A stretch of 64,000 nucleotides of DNA, taken from the NCBI RefSeq assembly GCF_000321225.1, contig NW_004450286.1:2288520-2352519 (forward strand), read 5' to 3'. The DNA comes from Odobenus rosmarus divergens. Taxonomy: Eukaryota > Chordata > Mammalia > Carnivora > Odobenidae. The position numbers and the translations under genes were made by a program. The notes under the pieces are model-generated. The model worked only from the letters and a program-made list of their open reading frames with translations, was not told the origin of the DNA and searched no databases. Within the stretch, counting starts at the first letter, position 1, and each line of letters begins with the position of its first letter. Below are positions 12,901-28,300 of the stretch, piece by piece.

Positions 12901-15900
12901 AATACCACACAGCCAGAGATGCTAAACAACTATCCTTCAATTTATAGCACAATCCCACAAAATAATTCTCTTGCCCCCAATGCCAATGACAAACACTGCT
13001 AGTTAATCTAATCCTCACCAGCCAGAGGTACCTTAAAAAAATAATCAACTCAAAAATAAATAAATAAATAATAATCAACCCATTCCTACCAGCTGGGGGA
13101 CGAGATTGATGACGATGTAGAATATAATCTCTGACCCTAAAACCTATCTTCACATGGGAAGCACCCACACCATATCTAAGATATGGTTTCTTAAAATGCC
13201 CAAGACAAACCCAACTATTAATAGTGGTTTCCTCTGGTGAACAGGATTGGGTAGGGATGAGTACAAATTAGGATTTTTATTTTGTAAAATTTTACTTCAG
13301 CACAGTGTATTTTTATAACAAGGAGGCTGTAAATCGTTTAAAATAATAATAAAATTCTGCAGCCATCAAAAGGAATGAGATCTTGCCATTTGCAACGAAG
13401 TGGATGGAACTGGAGGGTGTTATGCTGAGCGAAATACGTTAATCAGAGAAAGACATGTATCATATGACCTCACTGGTATGAGGAATTCTTAATCTCAGGA
13501 AACAAACTAAGGGTTGCTGGAGGGGGAGGGTATGTGCTATGGTGAGTGCTGTGAATTGTGCAAGACTGTTGAATCATAGACCTGTACCTCTGAAACAATG
13601 CAATATATGTTAAGAAAAAAAAAAAAGAAGACAGCAAGAGAGGAAGAATGAAGGGGGGGAAATCGGAGGGGGAGACGAACCATGAGAGACACTGGACTCT
13701 GAAAAACAAACTGAGGGTTCTAGAGGGGAGGGGGTTGGGGGGATGGGTTAGCCTGGTGATGGGTATTAAAGAGGGCACGTTCTGCATGGAGCACTGGGTG
13801 TTATGCACAAACAATGAATCATGGAACACTACATCCAAAACTAATGATGTAATGTATGGTGATTAACATAACAATAAAATTTAAAAAACAGAAAAAATAA
13901 TAAATAAAATTCAAAAGACCAAATCTCATTACTGCACAAAGTCAGGCAATAAATGGAATAGGAGTGGTGGGAAACATACCTGATGGCATCTTTGCTGGAA
14001 GCTTTTATTATCTCTGTTGCAGAAGGAACCCCTATTCGCTTAAATTTAATTCCCTACAAGAAAATGAGCCATAGTTTAATGTACCATCTGGCCATCACCT
14101 GTTTTCACGGAGATTAAATCCCCTAATTTTTTTTATATTACCAAACATATTTATTACACATTTAAAAGATAAACTTAAAAAAAAGAATTTTTTATCTCAG
14201 AATGGTTTTAGATTTATAGAAAAGTTGCAAAGATACTACAGAGTTCCTGGGGGCCTGGGTGGCTCAGTCGTTAAGCGTCTGCCTTTGGCTCAGGTCATGA
14301 TCCCAGGGTCCTGGGATTTAAGCCCGCATCAGCCCCGCCTCGGGCTCCCTGCTCAGCGGGAGGCCTGCTTCTCCCTCTCCCACTCCCCCTGCTTGTGTTA
14401 CCTCTGTGTCTTTGTCAAATACATAAAATCTTTAAAAAAAAAAAAAAGATACTACAGAGTTCCTGCACACTGTGTACTAAGCTTCCCTATTATGACCACT
14501 ACAGTACAGCCGTCATAGCTAAGAAACCAACACTGCCACATTACTATTAACTGAATTCTAGAGTTCATTCGAATTTCACTAGTTTTTCTACTGTCCTTTT
14601 TCTGTTCCAGTGACACCACAACATTCAGTTATCATGTGTGCTTGGTCTCCTCTGATCTGTGGCAGTTTGTATCTTTTCTTGTTTTTCATGACCTTGACAG
14701 TTTTAAGAGTGCTGGTCTTAAGGACTGCTGGTCAGGTATTTTGTAAAATGTTGTCCCTCGCTGTGAGGCTGTCTTGGGTTTTTGGCATGCTTAGACTGAG
14801 ATTATGGGTTTGGGGGAAGAAAGCCAGAGGCAAATGCTGTCTTATCACATCATTCTCAAGGCATACGCTAATCCCTGATGTCAACCACAAGCACCCTGCC
14901 AGGGAGTGCTTGCCTGCTTTCTGCATGGTAAAGTGCCCCCCATCCTTTTCCTTAGGCAAGTCACCAAGTACAGTCAGTTCACAGGGAAGAGGAGAGATTA
15001 ATCTGTCAGAAAAATCAGTCTCCTCTCTCCCTTTTAAATGTATCCTTTTGGGTTTTTTTGTTTTGTTTTGTTTTAAAGATTTATTCACTTATTTGACGGG
15101 GCGGGGGGGGGAGGGAGCAAGAGGGAAAGAGAATCCTGAAGCAGACTCCCTGCTGAGCCCAACAGGGGACTTGATCCCAGGACCCAGAGATCATGACCTG
15201 AGCAGAAATCCCGAGTCAGGGGCTTAACCAACCGAGCCACCCAAGCGCCCCTATCCTTTTGGTTTTTAAGCAATTCCTACAACCCCCTAACCTAGGTTTA
15301 AAATATCTTGGGTGTGTTCATGTTATTGTCTGAAAACTGCTGTTCAAACACAGAAATAGCCCACGTTAATTGTAAATATGGGAAAACAAAACCACCGCTT
15401 TCAAATGTAAACTTATTTCAAAATGGGCTTTATATTGTAGGACAATGTATAAAACAACATGTATCTAATAAACTTTCAGTTATGGCCACATGCTAGAAAT
15501 AAATACATTTTAAAGTTAATACAAACTGAACTAAAAAAACAAAGATTGACTTTAGAATTCATTTCAACATTTGCTGAGTGAAGGCTAAGAAAAGAGTTTT
15601 ACCGCTTTTTGCTCCACTTGTGCTAACTGATACTCTTCCTTGTGCTGATAAAAGCAGATGCAAATCCCCGTCCTTCCAGCTCTACCCGTCCTCCCAGAAC
15701 GATGAATGTAGGACTCCACATCCTATTGAAGTAAAATACATGAGTGACACTGAACAAAAAGAGACAAAGACCTGAGTGGTCTATGCAGAGGGAAGTGTGG
15801 TGCTTGTATTACATACCCAGAGTGTGAGGTTCCCCAGCATTTCTAAAATAAAGAACTGTCATAATTTTTAAAAATCTCTAGAATAGTGGTCCCTATCCTA

Positions 15901-18900
15901 TGGGCAAATGTGCAAAAAGCATCATCTAAATAGTGCTGTGCTACAGAACCACATATGTAATTTCAGTCTTCAATTTTCTAGTAACCCGCTAAAAGGTTAA
16001 ATTAATGATATATTTTATTTAACTCAATATATCTAAAAGTTGTATCACTTCAATATGCTATCTATAGGAAACAGCTTATCACTGAGATATTTTACATTTT
16101 TTGTAAGTCTTCCAAAATCCAGTGTACATAATAGAAAGTTTAAAATATAAAAAAAAAAAAATCCAAGGTGTACTTTATACTTTGAGCACACGTGTCAACT
16201 CCGACTATTCCCAGTGCCTGACAGCTACATGTGTCTGTGGCCATCATACTGGACAGGCTCCTTGAAACAGCATCTATGTCACACACCAATCAGACTGCCT
16301 TTGTAACAACTGGAGCCTCCACAGTAGTCAGGTAGTTTTTTCTATCATTGTAAACAACCTTTTAATCCTGAGGGATGGGGTCCTCACACTGGAAGTGATG
16401 GGAACAAACTTCTCCAACGTTTATTTACATGAAACACCGTGCACACATCACCTCTGCTTCAGGGCCCTCCCTCAGAGGTCCCATCACCCACAAAGCCAGG
16501 GAGTGTTAACCACGGCGACTATTAACTACAGGCCTTTTTTCCCCTTCTCTATCCTCTAGCTCATGAGTTTATCCTACCCCCATCCTGCCTAAGTCCCACC
16601 CATCTTCAAAGTCTACTTCACAACTACACTACCTGCATGAGCCTACCAAACTCCCTCCAACCAGAAACCATCCTTCCAACCTGTGGCCACTGACCACGCT
16701 TCCATTCAACGGTCAGATCTGAGGGAAGGACCTCAAAAGAGATTTGTTCTTAAAATCGCCCATAGCATCCTAGCACTCAAGAAATAGCTATTACTAACCA
16801 CATGAAAGTAAGCAATACAACTTCCCATTTTTTTAGTACCCAAAAGAAATAAAATAAAACTATAGCACAGAACACTTACCTTTGGTGGAGAACTCTGTAC
16901 AACCAGATCAACCTCAGGGATGTCTAACCCACGAGCGGCAACATTGGTTGCAACCAAAACTCCAAAATCACCATTTCTAAAACCTTTCAGAGTGATTTCT
17001 CTCTGCTTCTGAGGAATATCTCCATGTAATGACTGGGCATCCTGCCAAAGAAATAAACTGGCCTAAGAATACCAGATGCAACAATACAGGTACTTTTAGC
17101 ATCACACATTAGGCCTATAAAGATATTTGTATTCTGGCAATACTTCCACTGAAAATAAAGCAAAGGGAAAAACATGTGGCTTACATGGACAAACCTCAAA
17201 TTTTTCCCCACTCCTTGGTCATTAAATCAATGTCCAGCTATATTTACTAGTTGAAGAACACCAGGCAAGAGTGATCAAACCCACTTTGCCAGTGTAGCCT
17301 TAGATTTGAGCCACCCTTTCCTCACCTGTGAGAGGAACTGACAGATCAGGTGAGCTCTAACATGTAAACGGGGTCTATCAGTTGAAAGAGGCTTCCTCCC
17401 TAAAGGAAAGAGAGGAGAAGGACCAACCTGCTTTATGGACACATTCTGTGACAACTCCTGGGCTTCTTTCTTGGTTTCGCAGAAGATGATAGTGCGCCCA
17501 TGAAAACCACTATATACTCGTATCACATCCCCAATAACTGCTGCCCTTTGAGTCCAGTGGCACTTGATAGCCAGATGCTTATGAGAGAGGGAAAAAAGAT
17601 CTATTTAGTATAGCTTACCTGGAACCTGAAATCACCTGCTCAAAGCTACTGGTGCTAGAAGCAATTGTTTAAGCCTAACTAGAGCAGACTACTGCCACCA
17701 CTGTGTGGAAGGAAAAAAAGAAAAAAGAAACAAACAAAAAACCCCACCTAAACCATTAAAGCAAAGAGCCATCTCTTTCTCTCTCTCTAAACTAAATAAA
17801 TAAGTCTTTTTTTTTTTTTTTAAAGCGGGGACAGGCACTTTTAAGCATCCAACTCTTGGTTTTGGCTCAGGTTATGATCTCAGGGTTGTGAGATTGAGCT
17901 CTGCATTGGGCTCAGCCCTCAGCATGGACTCTGCTTAAGATTCTCTCTCCCTCTCCCCACTGCCACACACATTCTCTCTAAAATAAACAAGTAAATCTTT
18001 AAAAAAGAGAAAGAAAGAAAAGAAAAAGCAAAGAGCTGTTCCCCTTTCTCTGGTTCCTCTATTTTCTTTCTTTCTTTTTTAAAGTAGGCTCCATGCCTAG
18101 CACAGAGCCCAACACAGGACCTGAATGTTTTGTCCTTTCATCCACTTAAAAATGCGATTAGCCAGTTAGTCTCCAGGTCTCTTCCTTGGGTGAAAGGAAT
18201 TCTATGCTCTGGACCCTAAAATGAAAATGGCTTCAACACAAAGTACTAGATTTCTCTGCTGCCCTCAGAGTGTTTAAATTCTAGGTATAATTTCTTTCTA
18301 CTTACATAATTCAGACAGATAAGAGATTCCAAAAGATTCTGAAATCAGACTACCAGAAATGAAATTTAGAAAACACAGATACCACATACAACTCAAATAG
18401 AAATAGATCTTTACTTGGCTCTTCACATGGATTTAGTATTTATCTGGAAAAACAGTGTATATTTGCCAGTCTTAATACCATTAGACACAGGGAAAACATG
18501 ACACCATTTATTACTAATTCTAGCAGCTGAATGAATCACTTACCTCCACGGTTATTGCCGTTTTCTGGGTCTTTTTACCAATCAGGTCCACCTGTTCATA
18601 TGTAGATTTCATGTATTTCTTAGCAACATTATATACCCAATGAGGGCAAGTTGCAGAAAAAAGCAATGTTTGGGGATTGTCTTCTGAATCTTTGGGGAGA
18701 AAAAAGTCAGTATGAATAACTCCAATAAGCCTACACAGTATTCTATCTCACCCAGTTCTTCCAGAGTCCATCAAGATGCTACAGCAACCATGTGAGGCCG
18801 AGCCAGGCACTGATGGCACAAAAATGAAAGACACAGAGATACCCAGTGGGCAAAGAAATACTAAGTCATTTATGTGAAGGAGACTTGAAACACCGAAAGT

Positions 18901-21900
18901 ACTTTGAAGTTATTTTACTTTCTGACCACTGGCCTTTATGAACCATGAGGGAAATCTGTCCATTATGAGACATAACTGGAAAACACCTGTTCATCAAGCC
19001 TAGTAACCATACAGTTTAGATCACTAAGCCAATAACCTACAATAAACACCAGAACAGATCCTATATTCACCTATACTCTCTGGCATTTCCTCAGTCTTTT
19101 GAGTTTTGAATTCCAGTCTATTCATTCTTTGAGGTGAGGTATTAAAAAGCTCTCCAACCCCCATCTTTTTCTTTTTTTTAAGTTTGCTCTTTGAATAACA
19201 CTTCATTTTCATATATTTCAAATGGTGGTTTAAGTAGATAGAACGCTTTTGGGGAGCAAAACTAACAATGTACATTGAGAAGCATGAACTATTTATACCT
19301 TTAAACTCAGTAATTTTATTACTGGACATCCATCCTAAAGCACAAATTCCAAATACTGAGATGTGAAGGAAGCTATCTGCATAAAAACGTCTCTATGCAG
19401 AATTATTTATATTATCTAAAAATTAAAATATATACATGTAATTAAATCATGGCACAACCTCTTCATGCAGTGTTATGCCAAATTTGTATATGCATAAGAT
19501 TAAAATTAACACATATGTACATATGCACAATAGTACAAAGTCAGGAAGAAAGAGACCAAAAGCAAAGCACATCAAGCTGGCAGAATACGGTATTTTTCTT
19601 CTCTTACTTTCCCAAATTGTCCCCATTATAGTTATGTGATACATCATGATTTTTTTTTTAAATATTTTATTTATTTATTTGACAGAGAAAGAGAGAGCAC
19701 AAGCAGGGGAAGTGGCAGGCAGAGAGAGAAGCAGGCTTCCCGCTGAGCAGGGAGCCCGATGCGGGGCTCAATCCCAGGACCCTGGGATCATGACCTGAGC
19801 CGAAGACAGCCGCTTAACTGACTGAGCCACTCAGGCGCCCCATAAATCATGATTTTTTTAAAAAATTTAATTTTTCCTAAATAAAATAAGTCACCCCCCA
19901 ATTTAAGGTTTCATTTAACATTCAGAAGACTGCTTAATCACCACCCTTCCTCTAAGCCCTTCCAGCAGCTCCTTGAATTTGGAGCTTACCTTTCTTGTAT
20001 GCCACACTTAAAATCTCTTCCACTTGATCAGCAAACCCCATATCCAGCATCTGGTCAACTTCATCCAAGACAACATGCCTAAGTTTGGTGAGATCTAGCT
20101 TGCCATTCTGCAGGTGGTCTTTGATACGACCTGGGGTCCCAACCAGGATATCAATCCCATTCCGCATGCGTTCAACTATAAAGAACATCAGTGATAAAAT
20201 ATGCTGGGTTTTTAAGTCCTTTTATTAGGCCGGGGTACCAATTAAATACATTTTTATTCTAAAATACTTACTAACGAAAAACACAAGGTAATATGCTAAG
20301 TATCAAAGATAAAGATACTCACGGGGGAACTCAAGATACTCTAGGGATAAGCGGTAAGAAGTGACAGTCTAGGGTACTATGTGACGTAAAAGAAAAACGT
20401 TGTCAGTGCGGGATGGAAGCACCAGGAGAGAAATTACTTCCCTCGTGGTAGAAAGTGTCAAGGTTTCACAGACAAAGTGAGAACAAGAATCTTAGAGAAG
20501 AACTTTATATAAGGTAAGCAGGTATGGAGAGAATGATACTGGGTAGAAGGGTAAGTATTTCGAGAAGGTCCAGAGACGTTCAGGAAAACAGTCCAGTATA
20601 ATGAGGTGAGACTGATAATGATGCAGCTTTTTACTGAACTGCACTTGCAGTCTGGGGGGGGTTACACTGGGCACTCTACATACATCAGCCAATTCAATCC
20701 TCACGATACCCCTGCAGGATGAGTTTTAGTAACCTTGTTTTTTCACATGAGCAAATGAAAGTGCAAAAAAACCAAGCACCTTGAACTTAAAATCACACTG
20801 TGAGCAGAGTCTAGATTTCAAACATACATTTCTCTGATGCCAAAACCCAGTTCATTTAACCAAAGCTGAGAAGAAATAATCACAAGCCTTGCATGCCAAT
20901 TGCAACATTTTTAATGCCTTAAATCCTTTCCTGAATTATTTATCTGCTCTACATAATAAAGTTTCAAGGTCTTGAACTGGTAGGTAATGGAATCCTACAA
21001 TAGGAGCCTACACCATTTGGCCCTTGGGCCCAGAGGAAAGAAGGCCCACCTGCAGCAAGAAAGAAATAAAGACCCCAAAAGAGGCAGATTCACTGTCCTT
21101 GACAGACAAAAAGAGTAAATCTGATTCATGACTTTCTAGTGCCAAGGGCCCAAGTGGACTCTATCCTCTTAGGCTCAGTAAGAGATCTTTATAGCCTTTA
21201 GATAAACATAGGTAAGTAATACAAAAATCCAAGTAACTATATACAGGATTTGGCATATCATCATGTAGGACCATGTTCTTGACCACCTTTAAACAATGAC
21301 AAATGAAGACCACTAAAAATGACTAAACTAGGTAAAGCCAGATGTCGAGGTCAGAGAAATCCAACCAGGGCACCCAACAATGGTTGGCTTTGGATTTACT
21401 TACTCTGACCTCCATAGGGAGTCCCACCATAAAAACAAGCCACTGCCAGCTTTCTTGTGATGTCACTGAAGTCTCTGCTTACTTGATTTGCCAACTCCCT
21501 CGTGGGTGCAAGAACCAGCACCTGAAAAGGAAAAACTCATCATTGAATTCAAAGTACTACTCAGCATTTGTTTCTTAACAAATTTGGAATTCACCAGGAG
21601 GCTCAACTCATCCTACCAAGTATTTTCAAAACATCTGTTATATGCTTTGCAACATACTTTGTGTGGGGAAGGATCATAAATGTAATACAGTCCCTGACAA
21701 ATCGACTCAGAAGAAGTTTATGATCCTACCAATCAGAAGGGACGTAGAGTCCAAACATGAGGTGCTCCAGGAGGGTTGCACGGAGCGGGCCAGAGGAACT
21801 GGGGAATTTCCTGGAGCTGCTACCACTTAAATAGCATTCCAGGAAAGCAACAACTTGAGCAAGGAGTAACACTGCTGATGATAACATTAGCTAATCTTTG

Positions 21901-24900
21901 TGCTTTTACTGTCTCAGGCTCTACTAAATGCTCACTATGCATTATTCTGATTTAATTCTCACAAGTTATTGGCCCACCTGCAATTGTATTGTACAATTGT
22001 ACCTACAATAAACACACAAAAGATTTTGAGCCAAAAGGCTAAGAAGCAAAGCCTGGATTTAAATTTAGACAGTTGGGTTCCAAAACCAATAGACTGAACC
22101 TCTACACTACAGTAAATTGAACGTAGAACAAAGACAAGGCAGGACCAACACATGCTGAGGGGCTTTGAATCCCAGAGCAGTCTGAGTTTGACCCAACAGG
22201 ACATACAACATGAAACTACCACAGATTCTTAAGTAGGGTAACAGCATGAAACAAGTATGATTTCAGAATATTCATTGATTCATCAGAAAATTCATCCAAC
22301 AGATATTTACTGAATATCCACTATGTGTCAAGCCGGAATAATTCTAAGTGCTGGAATAATTCATTTGTTTAATGCTGCATTTGTTTAGAGCAATAAACAA
22401 TGAATGAATGAGTGGTGAGTATGGATACTGCCAGGCCAGTAAACAAGTGAGGTGGGGCCAGAAAGTCAGGTGCAAGAAGTCATAACCATGATGACAACAT
22501 AGGCATTTCAGTGAGATTAAGGTTTGTCAAATGCCAGGTTCTCCAGAAATGAACCCAGTGAGCACCATCTTGACAAGAAAGCTTGGCCTCTTCACCTCTT
22601 TGAATACCCCTCCTTCTACTCATGCCTCTCTACTAAAACTGCTTTCTCCATCTAGGTAAAAATGGTCAAAGACACTTGATCAAACCTGTAAGCCCCAGGT
22701 ACATCAAAATAGTTGAAGGGAACATAATGAGCATGAATAATACAGGTGATCAGAACCATGTGGCAGACTGTAATATTTAAATATATAGGGTTTGTGGCCA
22801 ACAATCTTAAAAGAATAATCCTGCTTTAGCTTCAAATAAAAATCTATAATAGATTAAAAAAAAAAAGGCTTTAAGGAGAACCCAGTAAAAAACTATAATA
22901 TATGATGTAAGCAAAGAGTAAAAGATTTTTTCTCCTGTGCAGATATGGAGCCCCTGAGCTCTGTGTTAAAGACAGTTACCTGAGGGGCACGGCCTCTTTT
23001 CCGGTCTTGCAGTTCTCCCTGAAGTTTCTCAGTCAAAGGGATGGCAAAGGAGAATGTCTTCCCAGTTCCTGTCCGCGCCTGTGCAATTAAGTCCTTTCCA
23101 CTATAGACGTGGTGAAACGTCTTTGCTTGTATAGGAAACAAGAAGGTCACCCCACGGGCTGTGAACAAATTAACCACGTTATCTGACACTGCAGTTCTTA
23201 AAATACCAGCCATGCTTCTGGTCCTGCAGAATTAAGGAATTCTACCTTCTGCTTAGTATCTACAAAGTCAGGTTCCAATGTATTCTGGTAATGAAGAATC
23301 TGCTGGACTGAAGAATATCAACAAACTTTAAAGCACCAAATTATAGTAAATATTATTTTGAGAGTTTAGTCACTTGTCATGAAATCTCATCTGTAGGTCA
23401 AGAGAAGCCCCCAAATCAGGTGCTTTGCAGTCCAGACTATGCCACACCTGATTTAGAAAACACCTACTCAAGCTTCTGTGACTACCTGATTCATTCACAG
23501 GCACACTGCCAGGCTGAGTGCTGAGGAAGGCTGGTATCATTGAGAGATGTCTCATGAAGTGGGAGAGGATAAAAAGAAAATATGAACATGGCATGAACCA
23601 TTTATTTGCACCAGTGCAATCAGTCCTCATACTTCTGAATACACATACTGGTTTGAATGAAATTGAATCACCTATTTAAGAGGCAGTAAAGCGGGGCACC
23701 TGGGTGGCTCAGTTGGTTAAGTGTCTGCCTTTGGCTCAGGTCATGATCCCAGGGTCCTGGGACCCAGCCCTGCATCATTACATCATCGGGTTCCCTGCTC
23801 AGCAGGGAGTCTATTTCTCCCTCTCCCTCTGCCCCTCCCCCTCCACTCATGCTCTATCTCTCGCTTTCTCTCTCAAATAAATAAAATCTTCAAGAAAAAG
23901 GGGCAGCAAAGCCATCATTAGTACAGTCCTATACTGTATATATAGATCTACTTTATTATATGGTCGCATATATTGTCCTTTATCTCAACAAAAACAGTGG
24001 AGTGCTTCCAAATAAATATTCTAACATTATATAATATTTCCAAAAATATTACCTTTGAGAAGTTTAATAGTCTGTTCAGATATGGGAAAATTAGAGAAAT
24101 CTCCTTCTTTTTGTTCCACAGGTATTTCCTATCAAGTAAAGGGCCACAGAAAGAAATCAGTAACTTCACCCCTACAGGTAATTATTGAGAAGCCTTCTGA
24201 GAAAGAAACAAAAGAACCAATTCTAAAACAGCTCCTGTAAATCAACCAAAAAGGCACAGAAACTCTGGTAGGTAAATCAAGATCCAAAAAGGAAATATAT
24301 CATAATCATCTATAAAACCCTAAGAAAAGAAAATCTGTAGCAAATATATACTGTACAGATTCTATGCATGGCTAGTTAAGGCTGATTCAGTCTCGACCAA
24401 GAACTATTCCATTGCCAGGCGCCTGGGTGGCTCAGTTGGTTAAGCGACTGCCTTCGGCTCAGGTCATGATCCAGGAGTCCCTGGATCGAGTCCCACATCG
24501 GGCTCCCTGCTCGGCAGAGAGTCTGCTTCTCCCTCTGACCCTCCCCCCTCTCATGTGCTCTCTCTCTCTCTCTCATTCTCTCCGTCTCAAATAAATAAAT
24601 AAATAATCTTAAAAAAAAAAGAACTATTCCATTGCCATTCCATACCCACAATACACAGTAGTCCCCCCTTCTCCACAGGGGATTTGTTCTAAGACCTCCA
24701 GTGGATACCTGAAACTGTTGACAGTATGGAACCTTTATATATGCTACGATTTTTCCTATACATATCCATGATAAGTTTCTAAATCAGGCACAGTAAGAGA
24801 CTAACAACAACAATAGAACAATTATAACAATATACCATAATAAAAATTATATGAATGTGGTCTCTCTCTCAAAATATCTTCCTGTACTGCATTCACCCTT

Positions 24901-25282
24901 CTCGGGATGATGTGAGCTGATAAAATGCCTAAGTGATGAGATGAAGGGAGGTGAATGACACAGGCATTGTGATGCAGCCACAGGCTACTATTAACCTTTG
25001 ACAATGTGTCAGGAAGAGAATCACCTGCTCCTGAAGACAGTTGACAGGGAGTAACTAAAACCCTGGAAAGAGGGCGCCTGGGTGGCTCAGTCGGTTGAGC
25101 GTCCAACTCTTGATTTCAGCTCGGGTCAGGATCTCAGGGTTGTGAGATCGAGCCCCGCCTCTGTGCTCAGCAGAGTTGGCCTGAGATTCTCTCTCTCCCT
25201 CTGCGCCCACCCCCCCTCCACCGCCCAGCTCACACTCTCTGTATCTCTAAAATAAATAAATAAGATCTTAAAAAAAAAGAAA

Positions 25283-25313
<31 letters not shown>

Positions 25314-28300
25314 GGAAAGAAAGAAAGAAAGAAAGAGAAACCCTGGAAAGCAAGACGTCAGATCCAGGGGCACTACTGTACTACTGTGTTGAACAAGTCA
25401 TTAACCCTTTTCCACAGCCACATCTTTCACATACATCCAAAGAAAATAAGGAACAAGCATTTATGACAAAGTGGTCACAGTGGTATTATTTGAAAGTAAA
25501 AAACCTAAATGCCCAATTAAGTGATTTCTAAATATTTAAATGATGGATTATGGAAGCATTAAAAATATTTAAGATTTTTTTTTAAGATTTTTATTTATTT
25601 GACAGAGAGAGAGAGAGAGCGAGAGAGAGAGAGAGGGAACACAAGCAGGGGGAGTGGGAGAGGGAGAAGCAGGATCCCTGTCAAGCAGGGAGCCCGATGG
25701 GGGACTCAATCCCAGGACCCTGGGATCACAACCTGAGCCGAAGACAGATGCTTAATGATTGAGCCACCCAGGCGCCCCAAAAATATTTAATATTCAAAAA
25801 GTTGGGTAAAGGGGTGCCTGGCTGGCTCAGTCAGTTAAGCATCCAACTCTTGGTTTTGGCTCAGGTCATGATCTCAGGGTCCTGGGATCGAGGCCCACAT
25901 CGGGCTGTGCACTCAGCGTGGAGTCTGCTTGAGATTCTCTCTCTCCCTCTCCTCAGGCTCCTCCCCACCGCTAGAGCACACTCGCTCTCTCTCCCTCCAA
26001 AAATAAAAATAAATAAAATCTTAAAAAAAAAAAAGAGTGGAGATCAAGAGTTGCATGCTCTACTGACTGAGCCAGCCAGGTGCTCCCCTCCCACTTTTAA
26101 ATAATACCAGTAGCAATTACCTACTTATTTATCTGAAACAACAGTGAAAGATACAGTCTATATATTAAAATACAACCCTACCTGCTCTAACTCGCTGTTA
26201 TTTTCTTCCCCAAGGGTTTCACTGGAGTTAGAGACAGGTCCAGAATGAGGGAATCCATTCTTCAGTCTGGGGCTTTTCTCTCCAGTTTCTCCATTCATTT
26301 CCTTTTCTTTCTTCATCTTCTTGGGCTTAGGAGCATCTACTTCTTCTTCAGAAGGTTCTTCACTTTTTATTACCTTTTTGGTTTTAGGAGAAACAACTTT
26401 CTTTTCAGTGGACTCCTTTGGTTTTTTCACACTTTTGGTTTTAGGAGAAATAATGTCATCCTGAGATGGCTCCTCTTTCGTTTTCGCCTTTCTGGATTTA
26501 GGAGAATTCATGTCAACCTCATTAGACTCGGCTTTCTTTTTGACTTTTTTAGCTTTGGGGGAAATAATTTCTTCCTTTACTTCTGTTGCCTCTTCAGCTT
26601 TTTTAGATTTTGGCTTCTCTTTTCTACCTTTCTAAAAAATTAACAAAGAAAATACAAACTACTGAGCAAAGCACGTATACATTTGAGTGATACGTCAATT
26701 CTGGATTATTTCAAGATCACATAACTATGAAGAACACAATTTGGGGGCATTTTTCAACATTTGTACTTCCACCTTGTAATAAGTCAAAAACACTATGCTT
26801 TTTAGTACCGTTTCTTAGCTATATGGAAATAAGTACAGTGTATATCAATGATTTCATCAGCTTAGAAGAGACTGCTTCTTGCTATCTATTCAATTCATGT
26901 TGGTTGAATATGTTGTCAAGCTTCCACAGGGGATTTGGAATGGCTCACGGGATGCTCCAAAAGGCTCTAAATTAAATATGTAGGACGACAGAAAGTGATC
27001 AAGTACAGCTTAATTTACTTCTAATAGAGTATTAAGGGCATATATGTCCATAGATGGACAATGTTAAACAGATTTCTTTCTCTGCTAGAATGCCTGTACA
27101 GGCAAAACAGGGATTCATAATACCTGTCTTGGCTACCTGACAAGTGCAAATGAATTTACAGAGACATTTTATGAACCAAAAATCTATAAAACCCCACAAT
27201 CTATCTCCCCATGTGTAAAAAATTTAATTTAATGGGGGAGGAGAGAAGCACCATTACAAGGAAATGAAAGGGGTGAAACCTCCAAGACAAACCTCCAAAC
27301 CAAACCAAACCCACGACTATGGCTCCTACCTGAAATGTCTGACCTCTTCCAACTTTTCCTATTACTTACATTAAGTAAGTACTTAATATTACTGAAACCA
27401 AGTAGACAGGTGCTGACCTCTGTTAAAACCTCTCTGAAAGGCCAATCCCAGAAGTATGGAGACTATTACATTTAACTGAAATGTGCCTCCCTAAAACTTC
27501 AGGCCCCTCCTCTGCTCTCAAATCATGAATGAGGGTAATCTCTCCCACACTGATCATCTTTCAGACATCTGAAAAATAATCTGGTCTCCCCACAAGACTT
27601 CAGGTCTTTCATCCGTAACCCAGTGGTCTCTCTGGAATGTAATGGGGTTTGGCCAAGTCCCTCTTCACCTGAGCATCCCACAATTGAACACCTTCACTGA
27701 TGCGGAGCAGGTAAACCAGGACCACTTCCTCCCCACCTTTGGGGACAAGTCTGTGCTCCCCCGGCTTCCTACAACGCCAAAATATTGCTGTTGTAAAAGC
27801 TTCCCATCAAAAAGACCCATACACACCCAAGGAAAGGAAATTCTAAGTCATTCACCATAGGAATTCAGGGACAATCTTTGTTCTCACTGACTGACCTTAT
27901 CTCAGATCAGAGAATCGGTCACAAGTTAAATCACTAAGGAAGTAACAGTATAGAGGCAGACAGCGATCAAGGTAACTTAAGACCACTACACACTGCCGAC
28001 CTCTATCAAAAATCAGCACACAATACATCTTTACATTTCCACGGAATATCTGGTCAGTAGACATTAAGCCGAATACTTCATCTTCTAAAGGCTGCTGACC
28101 GGAAAACAAACTGTACTTCCCTTACTACTCAAGTGTCACTGCAGACGCCGCTCACGTGTGCAGGTGGGTATGAAGTGTCGCTAGTCTAGTCTAAAGCTTC
28201 AGTCCCTACCTTGACCGACAATTCCCTCCGCACACGCTCACGCCCGGAGTCAGGTCAGAGCCTGAGCCACCAACGTGGGGCCCAACCGTGAAGAGCCAAG

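Noticed and set aside
14610..15227. 205-codon plus-strand frame
   Set aside because: Covers an old L1-type repeat and then a reverse SINE; no domain recognised.
22470..22520. TGATGA-like box as part of an intronic C/D snoRNA
   Set aside because: No matching D box, terminal stem or conserved guide could be seen at the right spacing.
22893..23213. MAGILRT start as an alternative DDX21 N-terminus
   Set aside because: The ATG lies in intron 3 upstream of the TTCACAG acceptor; exon 3 at 24053-24128 supplies the true preceding residues.
26245..26643. 132-codon plus-strand frame opposite DDX21 exon 2
   Set aside because: A Phe-rich shadow of the Lys-rich coding strand, with no independent coding signal.
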